DNA from: a bacterium
GTDB lineage: Bacteria > Desulfobacterota > DSWW01
Reading direction: 5' to 3'
DNA: 8,686 nt
NCBI GenBank assembly: GCA_030609865.1
Contig: JAUWSZ010000062.1
Span: 1 to 8,686, forward strand
Of this stretch, positions 1 to 6,918 are shown piece by piece; position 1 is the first letter of the stretch; each line of letters opens with the position of its first letter. Position numbers and translations under genes: made by a program. The notes beneath the pieces were generated by a model. The model was given only the letters and a program-made list of their open reading frames with translations, did not search any database and had not been told where the DNA came from.

Positions 1-27
1 CACACCCGTCTGACGATTATCACCCAT
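1..27 (-). CDS. Possible start of another gene, cut by the window edge
   Basis: Eight bases after the TPR gene stop there is an ATG (27-25) that opens nine codons, MGDNRQTGV, to the window edge. The upstream sequence AGAAGTAGG is only a weak Shine-Dalgarno match. The tight spacing fits an operon, but nine codons do not allow identification. It could equally be a chance ATG. Confidence 0.3.
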
Positions 28-35
28 TGTGGTGC

Positions 36-659
36 CTACTTCTCTTCATCGATGAGCAGCTCTTTTCTCAGTTCCGGGATCACAGGGAAGCCCACACGCT
101 CTGCCTCTTCAAGGTGCCTTCGGGCAGATTTTCGATCGCCCTTTTGGGCATAGAGAAGGGCCAGGTTGTTGTGGGCCGGGCCGAATTCCTCAGAAATCTC
201 CAGGGCCCGCTGGTTTGCCTCGATCGCCTTGTCCAGGTCACCCTTCAGCAGATATGCATGCCCCAGGTTGGCATGGACCTGGGGAACGTTCTCAAGAATC
301 GTCAGGGCCTTCTGGTAGATCTCGATCCCTTCGTCGATCTTGCCCTGCTGGACCAGAAGAAATCCCAGGTTGCTGTAGGCATTGATCTGCCTCGGATCGA
401 CCTCGAGGACCTTCTTGTTCTCCTCGATAGCCGCCTCGATGTTGCCCTTCCGCATGTAGATCCCGCCGAGGTTGATCCTCGCCTCCAGGAGGCCGGGATT
501 CAGTTCCAGGGCGGCCTTGAACTCGGTAATCGCCTCATCCCATTCCTTGCGTCTTCCGTGGGCCAGGCCCAGGTTGTAGTGCAACGGGGCCGAGTCCGGG
601 CGAACGAGCAACTGCCGCTTGAGTTGCTCAAAGGTCTCTTCTTCCTTCTCTTTTGCCAA
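36..659 (-). CDS. Cytoplasmic TPR-repeat protein
   Basis: A 207-residue protein, assuming the TTG start. After a charged helix (AKEKEEETFEQLKRQ) it contains five tandem tetratricopeptide repeats with an exact 34-residue period: about 24-57, 58-91, 92-125, 126-159 and 160-193. Each shows the usual pattern with N-L-G/A-x-x-Y/L in helix A and A-x-x-x-x-x-x-A-L in helix B. A short acidic tail (ELRKELLIDEEK) closes it. There is no signal peptide, membrane segment or cysteine, so it should be soluble and cytoplasmic. TPR arrays bind other proteins or peptides; the partner cannot be read from the sequence. Its place 119 bp after dsrB suggests a role in assembling or binding Dsr or Apr components, but this is inference. 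A GTG at 809 would give 257 residues and is less likely. Confidence 0.85.
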   Translation of the reverse strand: MAKEKEEETFEQLKRQLLVRPDSAPLHYNLGLAHGRRKEWDEAITEFKAALELNPGLLEARINLGGIYMRKGNIEAAIEENKKVLEVDPRQINAYSNLGFLLVQQGKIDEGIEIYQKALTILENVPQVHANLGHAYLLKGDLDKAIEANQRALEISEEFGPAHNNLALLYAQKGDRKSARRHLEEAERVGFPVIPELRKELLIDEEK

Positions 660-666
660 AACCAAT

Positions 667-672
667 CTCCTT
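667..672 (-). promoter_or_regulatory. Ribosome binding site that fixes the TPR gene start
   Basis: AAGGAG is 7 nt from a TTG at 659 that opens the reading frame as M-AKEKEEETF. No in-frame ATG exists near the start of the TPR homology, so TTG with this site is the best choice. Confidence 0.65.
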
Positions 673-680
673 CCATCAGT

Positions 681-710
681 ACAAAGGGCGGCCCCAACAT
701 AGGACCGCCC
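681..710 (-). terminator. Terminator-like hairpin after dsrB
   Basis: On the minus strand, GGGCGGTCC (710-702) pairs with GGGCCGCCC (694-686) over 9 bp including one G-U wobble, with a 7-nt loop. Flanking AGA/TTT can lengthen the stem. TTTGT follows (685-681). The T-run is short, so this may be a weak terminator or attenuator that lowers expression of the TPR gene relative to dsrAB. Confidence 0.5.
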
Positions 711-778
711 TCTGCAACGATTCGAACACAGCTTCGACAAGAACGGGGTACACCAACGACCGCTCGAGAGGTAGACTG

Positions 779-1885
779 CTAGAACTTGAACTGCGTGGTC
801 GTCCTCCACGTGGTCATGGCGAGCCGATAGTCATCGATGTGCTGATGCTGGAACTCGATTTCCGTCGCCTCAAAAAACCGCTCCCAACCGATCCGGTCGA
901 TCCACTCCCCGACCCGCTCGTACTTCTTTCCGCCTGCGGCATAGGCCTCCACGATCTTCCGGACGGCCTTGACCGTCGAGGGCCAACGCGGGGGCTCATT
1001 CGGGATGAAGGGCACGGCGAGCTTGGAAAAGGAAGGGGGCGTCCTCGAGTTGGAGACCTTGCCTCCCACCCACAGGGCGATCCCGTCACCCTGAGCGTCA
1101 GCCAGCGGCATGGCGGCACACATGGTGTAGCAGTTGCCGCAGAACATGCACCTGGGATCGTTCACCTCTACGCTCTTTACCTCTTTGCCGTCGTCGAGCG
1201 TGACCTTCTTCGGCTTGATCGCGGCCGTAGGGCAGGCAGAGATGGCCAGAGGGATCTCGCATACCGCGTCGAGGCGATCGTGCTCGATCAAAGGCGGCTT
1301 CCGATGGATCCCGAGGATGGAGATGTCCGAGCAATGAACCGCACCGCACATGTTCAGGCAGCAGGCCAGGGAGATCCTCACCTGGGCCGGCAGTTTCATC
1401 GCGGTGAAGTGCTCGAAAAGGTCGTCCATCACGGACTTGACAACGCCGGAGGCATCCATGGCCGGGGTGTGGCAGTGGAGCCACCCCTGTGTGTGGACGA
1501 TGTTCGTGATCCCGGCCCCTGTACCGCCGATGGGGAACTTGTTCCCACGGCTCAGAAGATCCTTCTTCAGGGGCTCGAGCTTTAACTTGTCGCTCACGAG
1601 GAACTCGATGTTGTTCCGTGTCGTGAACCGAATGTGGCCGTCACAGTATTTGTCCGCGATGTCACAGATCTCACGGATGTGCTCCACGCTCATGATCCGG
1701 CATCCGCCTGTACGAACCGTGTAGATCTCGTCTCCGGACTCGGCCACGTGTACGAGTACGCCGGGTTCGAGGATCTCGTGGTACTTCCACTGTCCGAAGT
1801 TCTTGGTGATCACCGGGGGGAGCATGTCCTTATACAAGGGCGGCCCGATATCGACCAGTCGGTCTTCATATTCATATTTTGCCAT
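779..1885 (-). CDS. dsrB: Dissimilatory sulfite reductase beta subunit
   Basis: A 368-residue partner of DsrA in the alpha2-beta2 sulfite reductase; in studied enzymes the DsrB cluster set binds the catalytically active sirohaem. The conserved sirohaem/[4Fe-4S] cysteines are seen as C138 in QGWLHC and C175, C176 and C180 in CCLNMCG. The ferredoxin domain has C218 in SACPT and C246, C249, C252 and C256 in the [11 protein letters not shown] stretch. [16 protein letters not shown] around 120-135 is also family-typical. The start is an ATG with GGAGG 10 nt upstream (1896-1900), and the gap to dsrA is 15 bp, so the pair is one transcription unit. Directly downstream there is no dsrD; a TPR gene follows after a hairpin. 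The protein ends in TTTQFKF without sign of truncation. Confidence 0.98.
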   Translation of the reverse strand: MAKYEYEDRLVDIGPPLYKDMLPPVITKNFGQWKYHEILEPGVLVHVAESGDEIYTVRTGGCRIMSVEHIREICDIADKYCDGHIRFTTRNNIEFLVSDKLKLEPLKKDLLSRGNKFPIGGTGAGITNIVHTQGWLHCHTPAMDASGVVKSVMDDLFEHFTAMKLPAQVRISLACCLNMCGAVHCSDISILGIHRKPPLIEHDRLDAVCEIPLAISACPTAAIKPKKVTLDDGKEVKSVEVNDPRCMFCGNCYTMCAAMPLADAQGDGIALWVGGKVSNSRTPPSFSKLAVPFIPNEPPRWPSTVKAVRKIVEAYAAGGKKYERVGEWIDRIGWERFFEATEIEFQHQHIDDYRLAMTTWRTTTQFKF

Positions 1886-1900
1886 TTTGTTCTGTCCTCC

Positions 1901-3175
1901 CTAAGCCTGGTGTCTCTTGCGATAATCCTCAACATCCCGCGTCCAGCCGCCTTCCACCTCTTCCTCCTTGAAGAAGATGTAAGGGTTGTAGCGAGGCGTA
2001 TTGATCATCCTGGGGTCAGGGTCGAGCTCAACGGCCTCGAGGAATGACCGCATGCCGAGCCGCTGGATCAACTCGCCGATCCGCTCACGGTTCCGACCGT
2101 GCTCGTCCCACCATTCCCACATCTTGTCGACGAATTCCTTGAACTCATCGTAGGGGGGTTCCATCTTGATGAACGGTATCATCACACTCGACAACTGGGC
2201 CCCTTCCAGGATCGGTGCCTTGGCCCCGATCAGGATGGTGGCCCCGGTGTCCTTGCCGGGCCAGAGGGCTCGAGGCATGACGTTGATGCAGTGCATGCAG
2301 CGCACACAATTCTCGGTAAAGATCTCGAGTTTTTTTCCGTCCCATGCCATACACTTGGTCGGGCAGAGATCGATGATCTCCTTCTGGATATCCACGGCCT
2401 CCTTCTCGGTCCCATGGGCGCCACCGTTCGGGGTGAATTCCCCGGCCGCGTAAGCCTGGACCGCCTTCTGGTCGATCCGGATGTCGTCCCGCCAGGTCCC
2501 CACGATCGAGCAGTCAGCCCGCGCAACGGCTGCAACACAATCGTTCGGGCACCCAGAAGACTTGAACTTGAACTTGTAGGGCCATGCAGGCCGGTGCAGC
2601 TCGTCCTGAAAGGTCTGGGTGAGATCGTTGATGATTGCCTGCGTGTCGATGCAGGCCCACTCGCATCGGCTCATGCCGAGACAGGCCGAAGGGGAACGCA
2701 GGGCGGAACCCGAACCCCCGATATCCATGTCTGCCTCGTGGGCCAGGGCCTGGAAGCAGGGCTCCAGGTTGTCGGTGGTGGTCCCCAGGAGGATGATGTC
2801 ACCGGTGGACCCGTGCATGTTGGTCATGCCGCTACCGAAGTGCTCCCATATGTCGCAGACCTTGCGCAGCTTCTCGGTCGTGTAGTACTTGCCCGTGGGT
2901 TGGTTGATACGCATGGTGTGAAAGTGGGCAATCTCGGGGAACAGGTCCGGACGGTCACAGTACCTTCCGATCACGCCTCCGCCGTACCCCATCACACCCA
3001 CGATACCGCCGTGCTTCCAGTGTCCCTCTTTCTCCTCGTAGGAGAGTTCCATGACCCCCAGAAGAGCGTCGCAGGCGGGCTTCTTCGCGGCCATCCGCTT
3101 CATGTCGGTTACAAAGCTCGGCCACGGCCCCGATTCCAACTCGTCGAGCAGGGGGGTTTTGTGTTTCAGTGCCAT
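1901..3175 (-). CDS. dsrA: Dissimilatory sulfite reductase alpha subunit
   Basis: A 424-residue subunit of cytoplasmic DsrAB, which reduces sulfite with electrons from sirohaem coupled to [4Fe-4S], forming a trisulfide on DsrC. The HWKHG motif used for dsrA detection lies at 52-56, and TNMHGSTGDIILLGT at 118-132 is typical of reductive bacterial DsrA. The sirohaem-cluster cysteines follow the family pattern C165-X5-C171 and C209-X3-C213. An inserted ferredoxin domain carries C271, C275, C290, C293 and C296, of which four would bind the extra [4Fe-4S]. The C-terminus matches the family in length. The start has AAGGAGG 8 nt upstream. dsrB follows after 15 bp. Nothing is broken. The reductive rather than oxidative type is inferred from residue patterns and deserves a tree. 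Confidence 0.98.
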   Translation of the reverse strand: MALKHKTPLLDELESGPWPSFVTDMKRMAAKKPACDALLGVMELSYEEKEGHWKHGGIVGVMGYGGGVIGRYCDRPDLFPEIAHFHTMRINQPTGKYYTTEKLRKVCDIWEHFGSGMTNMHGSTGDIILLGTTTDNLEPCFQALAHEADMDIGGSGSALRSPSACLGMSRCEWACIDTQAIINDLTQTFQDELHRPAWPYKFKFKSSGCPNDCVAAVARADCSIVGTWRDDIRIDQKAVQAYAAGEFTPNGGAHGTEKEAVDIQKEIIDLCPTKCMAWDGKKLEIFTENCVRCMHCINVMPRALWPGKDTGATILIGAKAPILEGAQLSSVMIPFIKMEPPYDEFKEFVDKMWEWWDEHGRNRERIGELIQRLGMRSFLEAVELDPDPRMINTPRYNPYIFFKEEEVEGGWTRDVEDYRKRHQA

Positions 3176-3454
3176 TCCTTTGTCCTCCTTGCCGATTTAG
3201 GATTTCTCGATAACGACCAATCAAATAGCTTTCTTCACACAATCGAAAGCTTCTTTCGTTTCCCGATGGAAGAACACCCTCTGTGAGTCTAACGTTTACC
3301 TCCTCTCTTTTCCGATACGGTGTTCCTTTCTCCTCGTTGATTCCTTGGGCTACCCTTCTATCCTCAGCACCCTGTTTGTTTCCAGCAGCGCCCTCGAGTT
3401 TCGCAGGACGAGGCGATCCAAACGTGCTTCGACATCGCTTACCGTCTGTGCCCT
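3176..3454 (-). promoter_or_regulatory. Long leader region between qmoC and dsrA
   Basis: This 279-bp gap is the longest non-coding stretch in the window and seems less GC-rich than the genes around it. It probably holds the dsrAB promoter or a regulated leader, but I could not identify a convincing -35/-10 pair. Visible on the minus strand are a strong Shine-Dalgarno sequence without a start codon (3294-3305), two overlapping hairpins (3227-3258), and the true dsrA ribosome binding site AAGGAGG (3184-3190), 8 nt from the ATG. One minus-strand frame stays open across the whole gap into both genes, but it has no credible start. Confidence 0.5.
3227..3258 (-). promoter_or_regulatory. Two mutually exclusive small hairpins upstream of dsrA
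   Basis: On the plus strand, AGCTTTC (3227-3233) pairs with GAAAGCT (3245-3251) across an 11-nt loop. CGAAAG (3244-3249) pairs with CTTTCG (3253-3258) across 3 nt. The two share bases 3245-3249, so the RNA can form only one at a time. They lie about 50-80 nt before the dsrA start. Short AT-rich stems like these occur by chance, so a regulatory role is a guess. Confidence 0.3.
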
Positions 3455-4672
3455 CTAAGTCGTTTGTGTTCCCCGGTCCTCCGTCATGCAGACGACAGGT
3501 ACCTTTGTGAGCAACTCTCTCCCGCAAGCCCGGTTGTGGATCAGAGCCGTTGTTCTGTAAACAATATGGGCAAGCTTTGAAAACGGGGTATAGGCAAACA
3601 GGGACCATACCGCCACGAGATGGATGTAATACAGGATGTAATACAGGAAGCCGATGCCCATCCAGCGGACGATTTCCGCGAGCATACCCGAGGCCCCGAC
3701 GATGACCACGATCCCCAGCAGAAACCAGTCATAATACGAACTCGCCGTCTCGTCACCTTCCTGGTTCAGGCGATTGCGGATGATCAGGAAAAGCCCTGTA
3801 AGAAGGGCAATGCCCCCGAGATTTCCGAGAAGCTTCACCGGATTCCACAAGGGCCACGGGGTCAGCGGCACATGCACGATCAAATTCAGGAAGTAGATGC
3901 CGCCAAAGACACACGACGTCGTGATGAACAGGGCCACAAACCCGTAGAACACTCCCAGGTGGCCGAGATAGCGGTCCTGGGTGGTGCCGCATTCCTTGAA
4001 GTTGCTGTGGGTGGCGATCTCCTTCACGACCGCGATAGCGGCGGGCACGATGCCTATCTTCCGCGTACGCTGTGCATCCAGGTCTCCCCAGAACGTCAGC
4101 AAACCCTTCGCGAACACGGTCACGGCAAACAGGCCGGTCAGGATGAAGAGCACGTCCACGGCCAACATGGGGATCATCTCCCAGGAACGGATGACCTCAG
4201 CGAGAACGATCGTCTCACCGTGCACGATCCGAGTCGGGCCCTCCCCGTGCCACCAGAGGTTCGTCAGGCCGATAATCACCGCGATGAGGATGGCGGGGAT
4301 GGCAATCAGCAGGGGCAGGGACTTCGGATCGCCGACCCTCTTGGCGATCGCCTTCGGGGTGGCGTAGTGCTCGATCGCCTTCTTCCGCAGGGCATTCATC
4401 ACGTCCCCGGGCTTCGCCCCCCGGGGGCAGTACGTGGAGCAGTCATTGCAGTTGTGGCAGAGCCAGATATCCGGGTCTTTGACGAGCTTGTCCTTGAGTC
4501 CCCACTGGGCCTGAATCATCTCTTTCCGGGGGAAGGGCTCTTCGGCCGGAGAGAGGGGGCAGACCACAGAACACGTGGCACACTGGAAGCACTTCTTGAG
4601 TGTATCCCCTCCGGATCTGATCACATCGCGCACAAAATCCAGATCCGGTTCAATACGGTACGGCTGCGTCAT
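3455..4672 (-). CDS. qmoC: Quinone-interacting membrane-bound oxidoreductase subunit C, HdrC-HdrE fusion
   Basis: A 405-residue membrane anchor subunit. The N-terminal, cytoplasmic part is HdrC-like, with two CX2CX2CX3CP clusters (C28/31/34/38 and C72/75/78/82), each expected to bind [4Fe-4S]. From about residue 119 there are roughly six hydrophobic segments (about 119-140, 169-188, 239-266, 281-298, 314-335, 341-361) resembling HdrE and respiratory nitrate reductase gamma-type cytochrome b. Histidines H238, H351 and H369, in or beside these segments, are candidate haem b ligands. The role is to oxidise menaquinol and pass electrons to QmoB. The complete fused form is the Gram-negative arrangement; some Gram-positive sulfate reducers use HdrBC instead. 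The gene follows qmoB closely. After it, dsrA begins 279 bp downstream, rather than a qmoD-like gene as in Desulfovibrio vulgaris. No clear terminator follows qmoC, so read-through into dsrAB is possible. Confidence 0.95.
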   Translation of the reverse strand: MTQPYRIEPDLDFVRDVIRSGGDTLKKCFQCATCSVVCPLSPAEEPFPRKEMIQAQWGLKDKLVKDPDIWLCHNCNDCSTYCPRGAKPGDVMNALRKKAIEHYATPKAIAKRVGDPKSLPLLIAIPAILIAVIIGLTNLWWHGEGPTRIVHGETIVLAEVIRSWEMIPMLAVDVLFILTGLFAVTVFAKGLLTFWGDLDAQRTRKIGIVPAAIAVVKEIATHSNFKECGTTQDRYLGHLGVFYGFVALFITTSCVFGGIYFLNLIVHVPLTPWPLWNPVKLLGNLGGIALLTGLFLIIRNRLNQEGDETASSYYDWFLLGIVVIVGASGMLAEIVRWMGIGFLYYILYYIHLVAVWSLFAYTPFSKLAHIVYRTTALIHNRACGRELLTKVPVVCMTEDRGTQTT

Positions 4673-4680
4673 CGACAAGT

Positions 4681-4686
4681 CCTCCT
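4681..4686 (-). promoter_or_regulatory. Ribosome binding site that fixes the qmoC start
   Basis: AGGAGG overlaps the qmoB stop codon and is 8 nt from the ATG at 4672. The in-frame TTG two codons upstream (4678) is only 2 nt from this site, too close for initiation, so the ATG is preferred. Confidence 0.8.
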
Positions 4687-6913
4687 ACCAGCCCTTGTAA
4701 GGATTCGGACCGACCTCTTCAATTTTCTCCATGAACTCGTTGAGCAGATCCGGGATCTGGTCATATTCATTGATGGCAAGCTGGTGGACCCTGATGCGCT
4801 CGGATTCGAGCACGAGGCGGTCCAATGTCTCCTGGATCTTCCCCATACGGTAGTCCGCCAACTCGGAGCCCGTCATGAAGTGACACTGATAGTCATCCCC
4901 GTACTTGCACCCGATCAGGAAGATGCCGTCGATGCCATTGGACAGAGAGTCCGCGATCCACACAAGGTTGATGTTCCCCAGGCAGCGCAGCGGAATGAAC
5001 CGCACATACGGGGTGTACTGCAGGTGGTTGATCCCGGCAAGATCGAGGGCGGGATACGCATCGTTCTCGCAAATGAAGCAGACCACTCGTGGCTTCTCTT
5101 CGTCTTCTTCGGGCACCTCGATGGCCTTCACCATGGAGCCGATGATGTCGATCGAGAAGTCCTTGAAGCTGATGATCCGCTCCGGGCAGGACCCCATGCA
5201 GATACCGCAACGCCGGCAGCGCGTGGGATTCGGCAGGGGCGTACCCTTCTCGTCCTCGTCGTACATCCCGAAGGGACACTCCTCTGTACAGCGCTTGCAC
5301 TGGGTGCAGCGCTGGAGGAAGAGGTCAGGATAGGTGATGTCTCCCGCACGCGGGTGGACCGCCTCTCCCCGGGAAGCCATCTCTACACACTGAATCGCCT
5401 TCAGGGCCGCACCGGCCGCATCGTCGACCGCCAACAGCCCGTCCATCGGCTGGCGCACACATCCGGCAGGGTAGATGCCCGTCCGGCGGCTCTCGTAAGG
5501 AAAACAGACGTAGTGGGAATCCGGAAACCCGTACTTGAGCGAGGGCAATTCGGGCCCCTGCCTGTAGGTCAGGTTTAGCACGTTGGACTTGATGATCCGG
5601 TCCGCAGGGGGCTCGGCCTCATCCTCGGACTTCTTCTTGTCGTCTTCCTCACTCTTGATCTCGACCTCTTCGCCGATGCTGGTGGTCGGCACCATGCCGG
5701 TGGCCAGGACGACCATGTCGGCCTTGATCTCGATCTTTTCTCCCAGCAGCGAGTTGTCCACCTCGATGCGAAGCCCCTTGTCCCCATCCTCCTGCACGGA
5801 CGCCACTTCCCCCTTGGTCAGGAAGATGCCCTCGTCCTGCTGCACCTGCTTGTAATAGTTCTCGTTCTGGCCGGGGGTCCGCATGTCCTTGTAGATGATG
5901 TAGACCTTCGCCTCTGAATCGGCCTCCCGGATGTATTTGGCCTGCTTCAGCGAGGTCATGCAGCAGACAGCGGAACAGTAGGGAAGGTGGTCCGGGTCAC
6001 GGGAACCGGCGCACTGGATGAAGGCCACGCTCTGGGGCGCGTTGTTGTCCGACGGCCGGACGATCTTTCCGGCCTTGGCCATATCCTCCACCTCGAGATG
6101 GGTAACCACGTTCGCGCTGCCATAGCCCAGATGTCCGAGCTTGCTCGCATCGTAGCGCTGGAAGCCTGCAGCCTCGACGATGGCGCCGGCGCGCACCGTC
6201 TCGGACGATCCGTTGGACTTGATCGTGACGTCGAACATGCCGGGGGCACCCGCCGTGCTCTCGATCTGTGCACCCTTGAAGACCTTGATCTTGGAATTCC
6301 CCTCCACCTCCTGGGCAAGGGCGCCTATGTTCGACTCTTCCATCTCCAGGTAGGGGGGCTTCTTGGGCAATGTCTTGTGCACCTTGTTCAGGTATCCGCC
6401 CAGCTCGGCCTCTTTCTCCACGAGCACGACGTCGTACCCTGCACCGGCCGCCTCGTTAGCGGCTGTCAGCCCTGTGATGCCTCCACCAACCACGAGGATG
6501 GTCTTGTTGATCTCTTCCAGGTACGGCTCCGGAGTCTCCATCTTCCCGGCCTTGGCAAGGCTCATGCGAAGATAGTCCTCGGCCATCATCTGGGTATCTT
6601 CCTCCTTCGGAGGCTGACACCAGGTCACATGCTCCCGGATGTTCACCCTCTCGAGGATCACTTGAGCGGGGTCGTACGAAAAAATGTCTGTCTTCACCCT
6701 GCGGGAGCAGGCAGCGATCACAACCGTGTTGACACCCTCCTGGGCGATATCCTGGCGGTTGTTCTCCGATCCTTCGGCCCAAAAAATATGTGGGTGGTCT
6801 TTGCACACCGGAACACTGCTTTCCGATGTGGAAACCTTGGCCAGCGCTTCCACATCGATCGAATCACCGATCCCGCATCCGCTGCAGATGTATACCCCGA
6901 GCTTCTTCTCCAT
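4685..6913 (-). CDS. qmoB: Quinone-interacting membrane-bound oxidoreductase subunit B, HdrA-MvhD fusion
   Basis: A 742-residue cytoplasmic protein that joins an HdrA-like flavoprotein to a C-terminal MvhD/FlpD-like iron-sulfur domain, the known QmoB architecture. In order: an N-terminal cysteine motif YICSGCG (C10, C13) with C69 and C99; FAD motif VVGGGITG (141-148); CAGSRD (C301) and YCSAVCC (C313, C317, C318); GIYPAGC (479-485); two ferredoxin-like CX2CX2CX3C clusters (C536/539/542/546 and C566/569/572/576) that would hold two [4Fe-4S]; then the MvhD part from about 605, with C612, C615, C644, C669 and C677. In the complex it passes electrons between QmoC and QmoA/AprAB; whether it also bifurcates is unsettled for the family. 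A charged stretch of Glu, Asp and Lys at 419-436 lies between the FAD region and GIYPAGC. The start follows from its Shine-Dalgarno sequence. The gene lies 5 bp after qmoA and 12 bp before qmoC. Confidence 0.96.
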   Translation of the reverse strand: MEKKLGVYICSGCGIGDSIDVEALAKVSTSESSVPVCKDHPHIFWAEGSENNRQDIAQEGVNTVVIAACSRRVKTDIFSYDPAQVILERVNIREHVTWCQPPKEEDTQMMAEDYLRMSLAKAGKMETPEPYLEEINKTILVVGGGITGLTAANEAAGAGYDVVLVEKEAELGGYLNKVHKTLPKKPPYLEMEESNIGALAQEVEGNSKIKVFKGAQIESTAGAPGMFDVTIKSNGSSETVRAGAIVEAAGFQRYDASKLGHLGYGSANVVTHLEVEDMAKAGKIVRPSDNNAPQSVAFIQCAGSRDPDHLPYCSAVCCMTSLKQAKYIREADSEAKVYIIYKDMRTPGQNENYYKQVQQDEGIFLTKGEVASVQEDGDKGLRIEVDNSLLGEKIEIKADMVVLATGMVPTTSIGEEVEIKSEEDDKKKSEDEAEPPADRIIKSNVLNLTYRQGPELPSLKYGFPDSHYVCFPYESRRTGIYPAGCVRQPMDGLLAVDDAAGAALKAIQCVEMASRGEAVHPRAGDITYPDLFLQRCTQCKRCTEECPFGMYDEDEKGTPLPNPTRCRRCGICMGSCPERIISFKDFSIDIIGSMVKAIEVPEEDEEKPRVVCFICENDAYPALDLAGINHLQYTPYVRFIPLRCLGNINLVWIADSLSNGIDGIFLIGCKYGDDYQCHFMTGSELADYRMGKIQETLDRLVLESERIRVHQLAINEYDQIPDLLNEFMEKIEEVGPNPYKGW
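5388..5422. repeat. Diverged direct repeat shared by qmoA and qmoB (copy in qmoB)
   Basis: These 35 bases match 6932-6966 at 30 of 35 positions in the same orientation. They encode the shared D-A-x-G-A-A-L-K-A-I-Q-C segment near the end of the HdrA-like module in each protein. The repeat reflects common descent of the two subunits rather than a mobile element. Confidence 0.8.
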
Positions 6914-6918
6914 AAGGT

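Larger units (their letters stand above)
660..778 (-). other. Non-coding gap between dsrB and the TPR gene
   Basis: This 119-bp gap holds a terminator-like hairpin and the ribosome binding site of the TPR gene, both listed separately. An in-frame extension of the TPR gene reaches through it to a GTG at 809 inside dsrB, but that part is Arg/Cys-rich, unlike the TPR protein, and has no good initiation signal. Confidence 0.6.

Noticed and set aside
3190..3226. Possible promoter with TTGATT and CTAAAT separated by 18 bp before dsrA
   Set aside because: Transcription would begin inside the dsrA ribosome binding site, leaving almost no leader, so the match is likely chance.
3211..3245. Possible Rex-like or HcpR-like operator (TTGTGTGA half) upstream of dsrA
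   Set aside because: Only one half-site is present and no inverted partner at the right spacing could be found.
2099..3286. A 395-codon plus-strand open frame opposite dsrA
   Set aside because: dsrA is certain on the other strand; the translation resembles no known family and looks like an antisense shadow.
2955..3608. A 217-codon minus-strand frame spanning the qmoC end, the gap and the dsrA start
   Set aside because: It overlaps both genes in another frame, has no credible start, and its translation is Arg/Gly-rich with no domain. The open state of the gap is the only point of interest and is noted in the leader entry.
3620..5578. A 652-codon open frame on the plus strand, antisense to qmoC and the 3' half of qmoB
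   Set aside because: It lies wholly opposite two well-supported genes, has a low-complexity, His/Arg/Asp-rich translation without a recognisable domain, and no fitting start signal. GC-rich coding DNA commonly produces such antisense frames.
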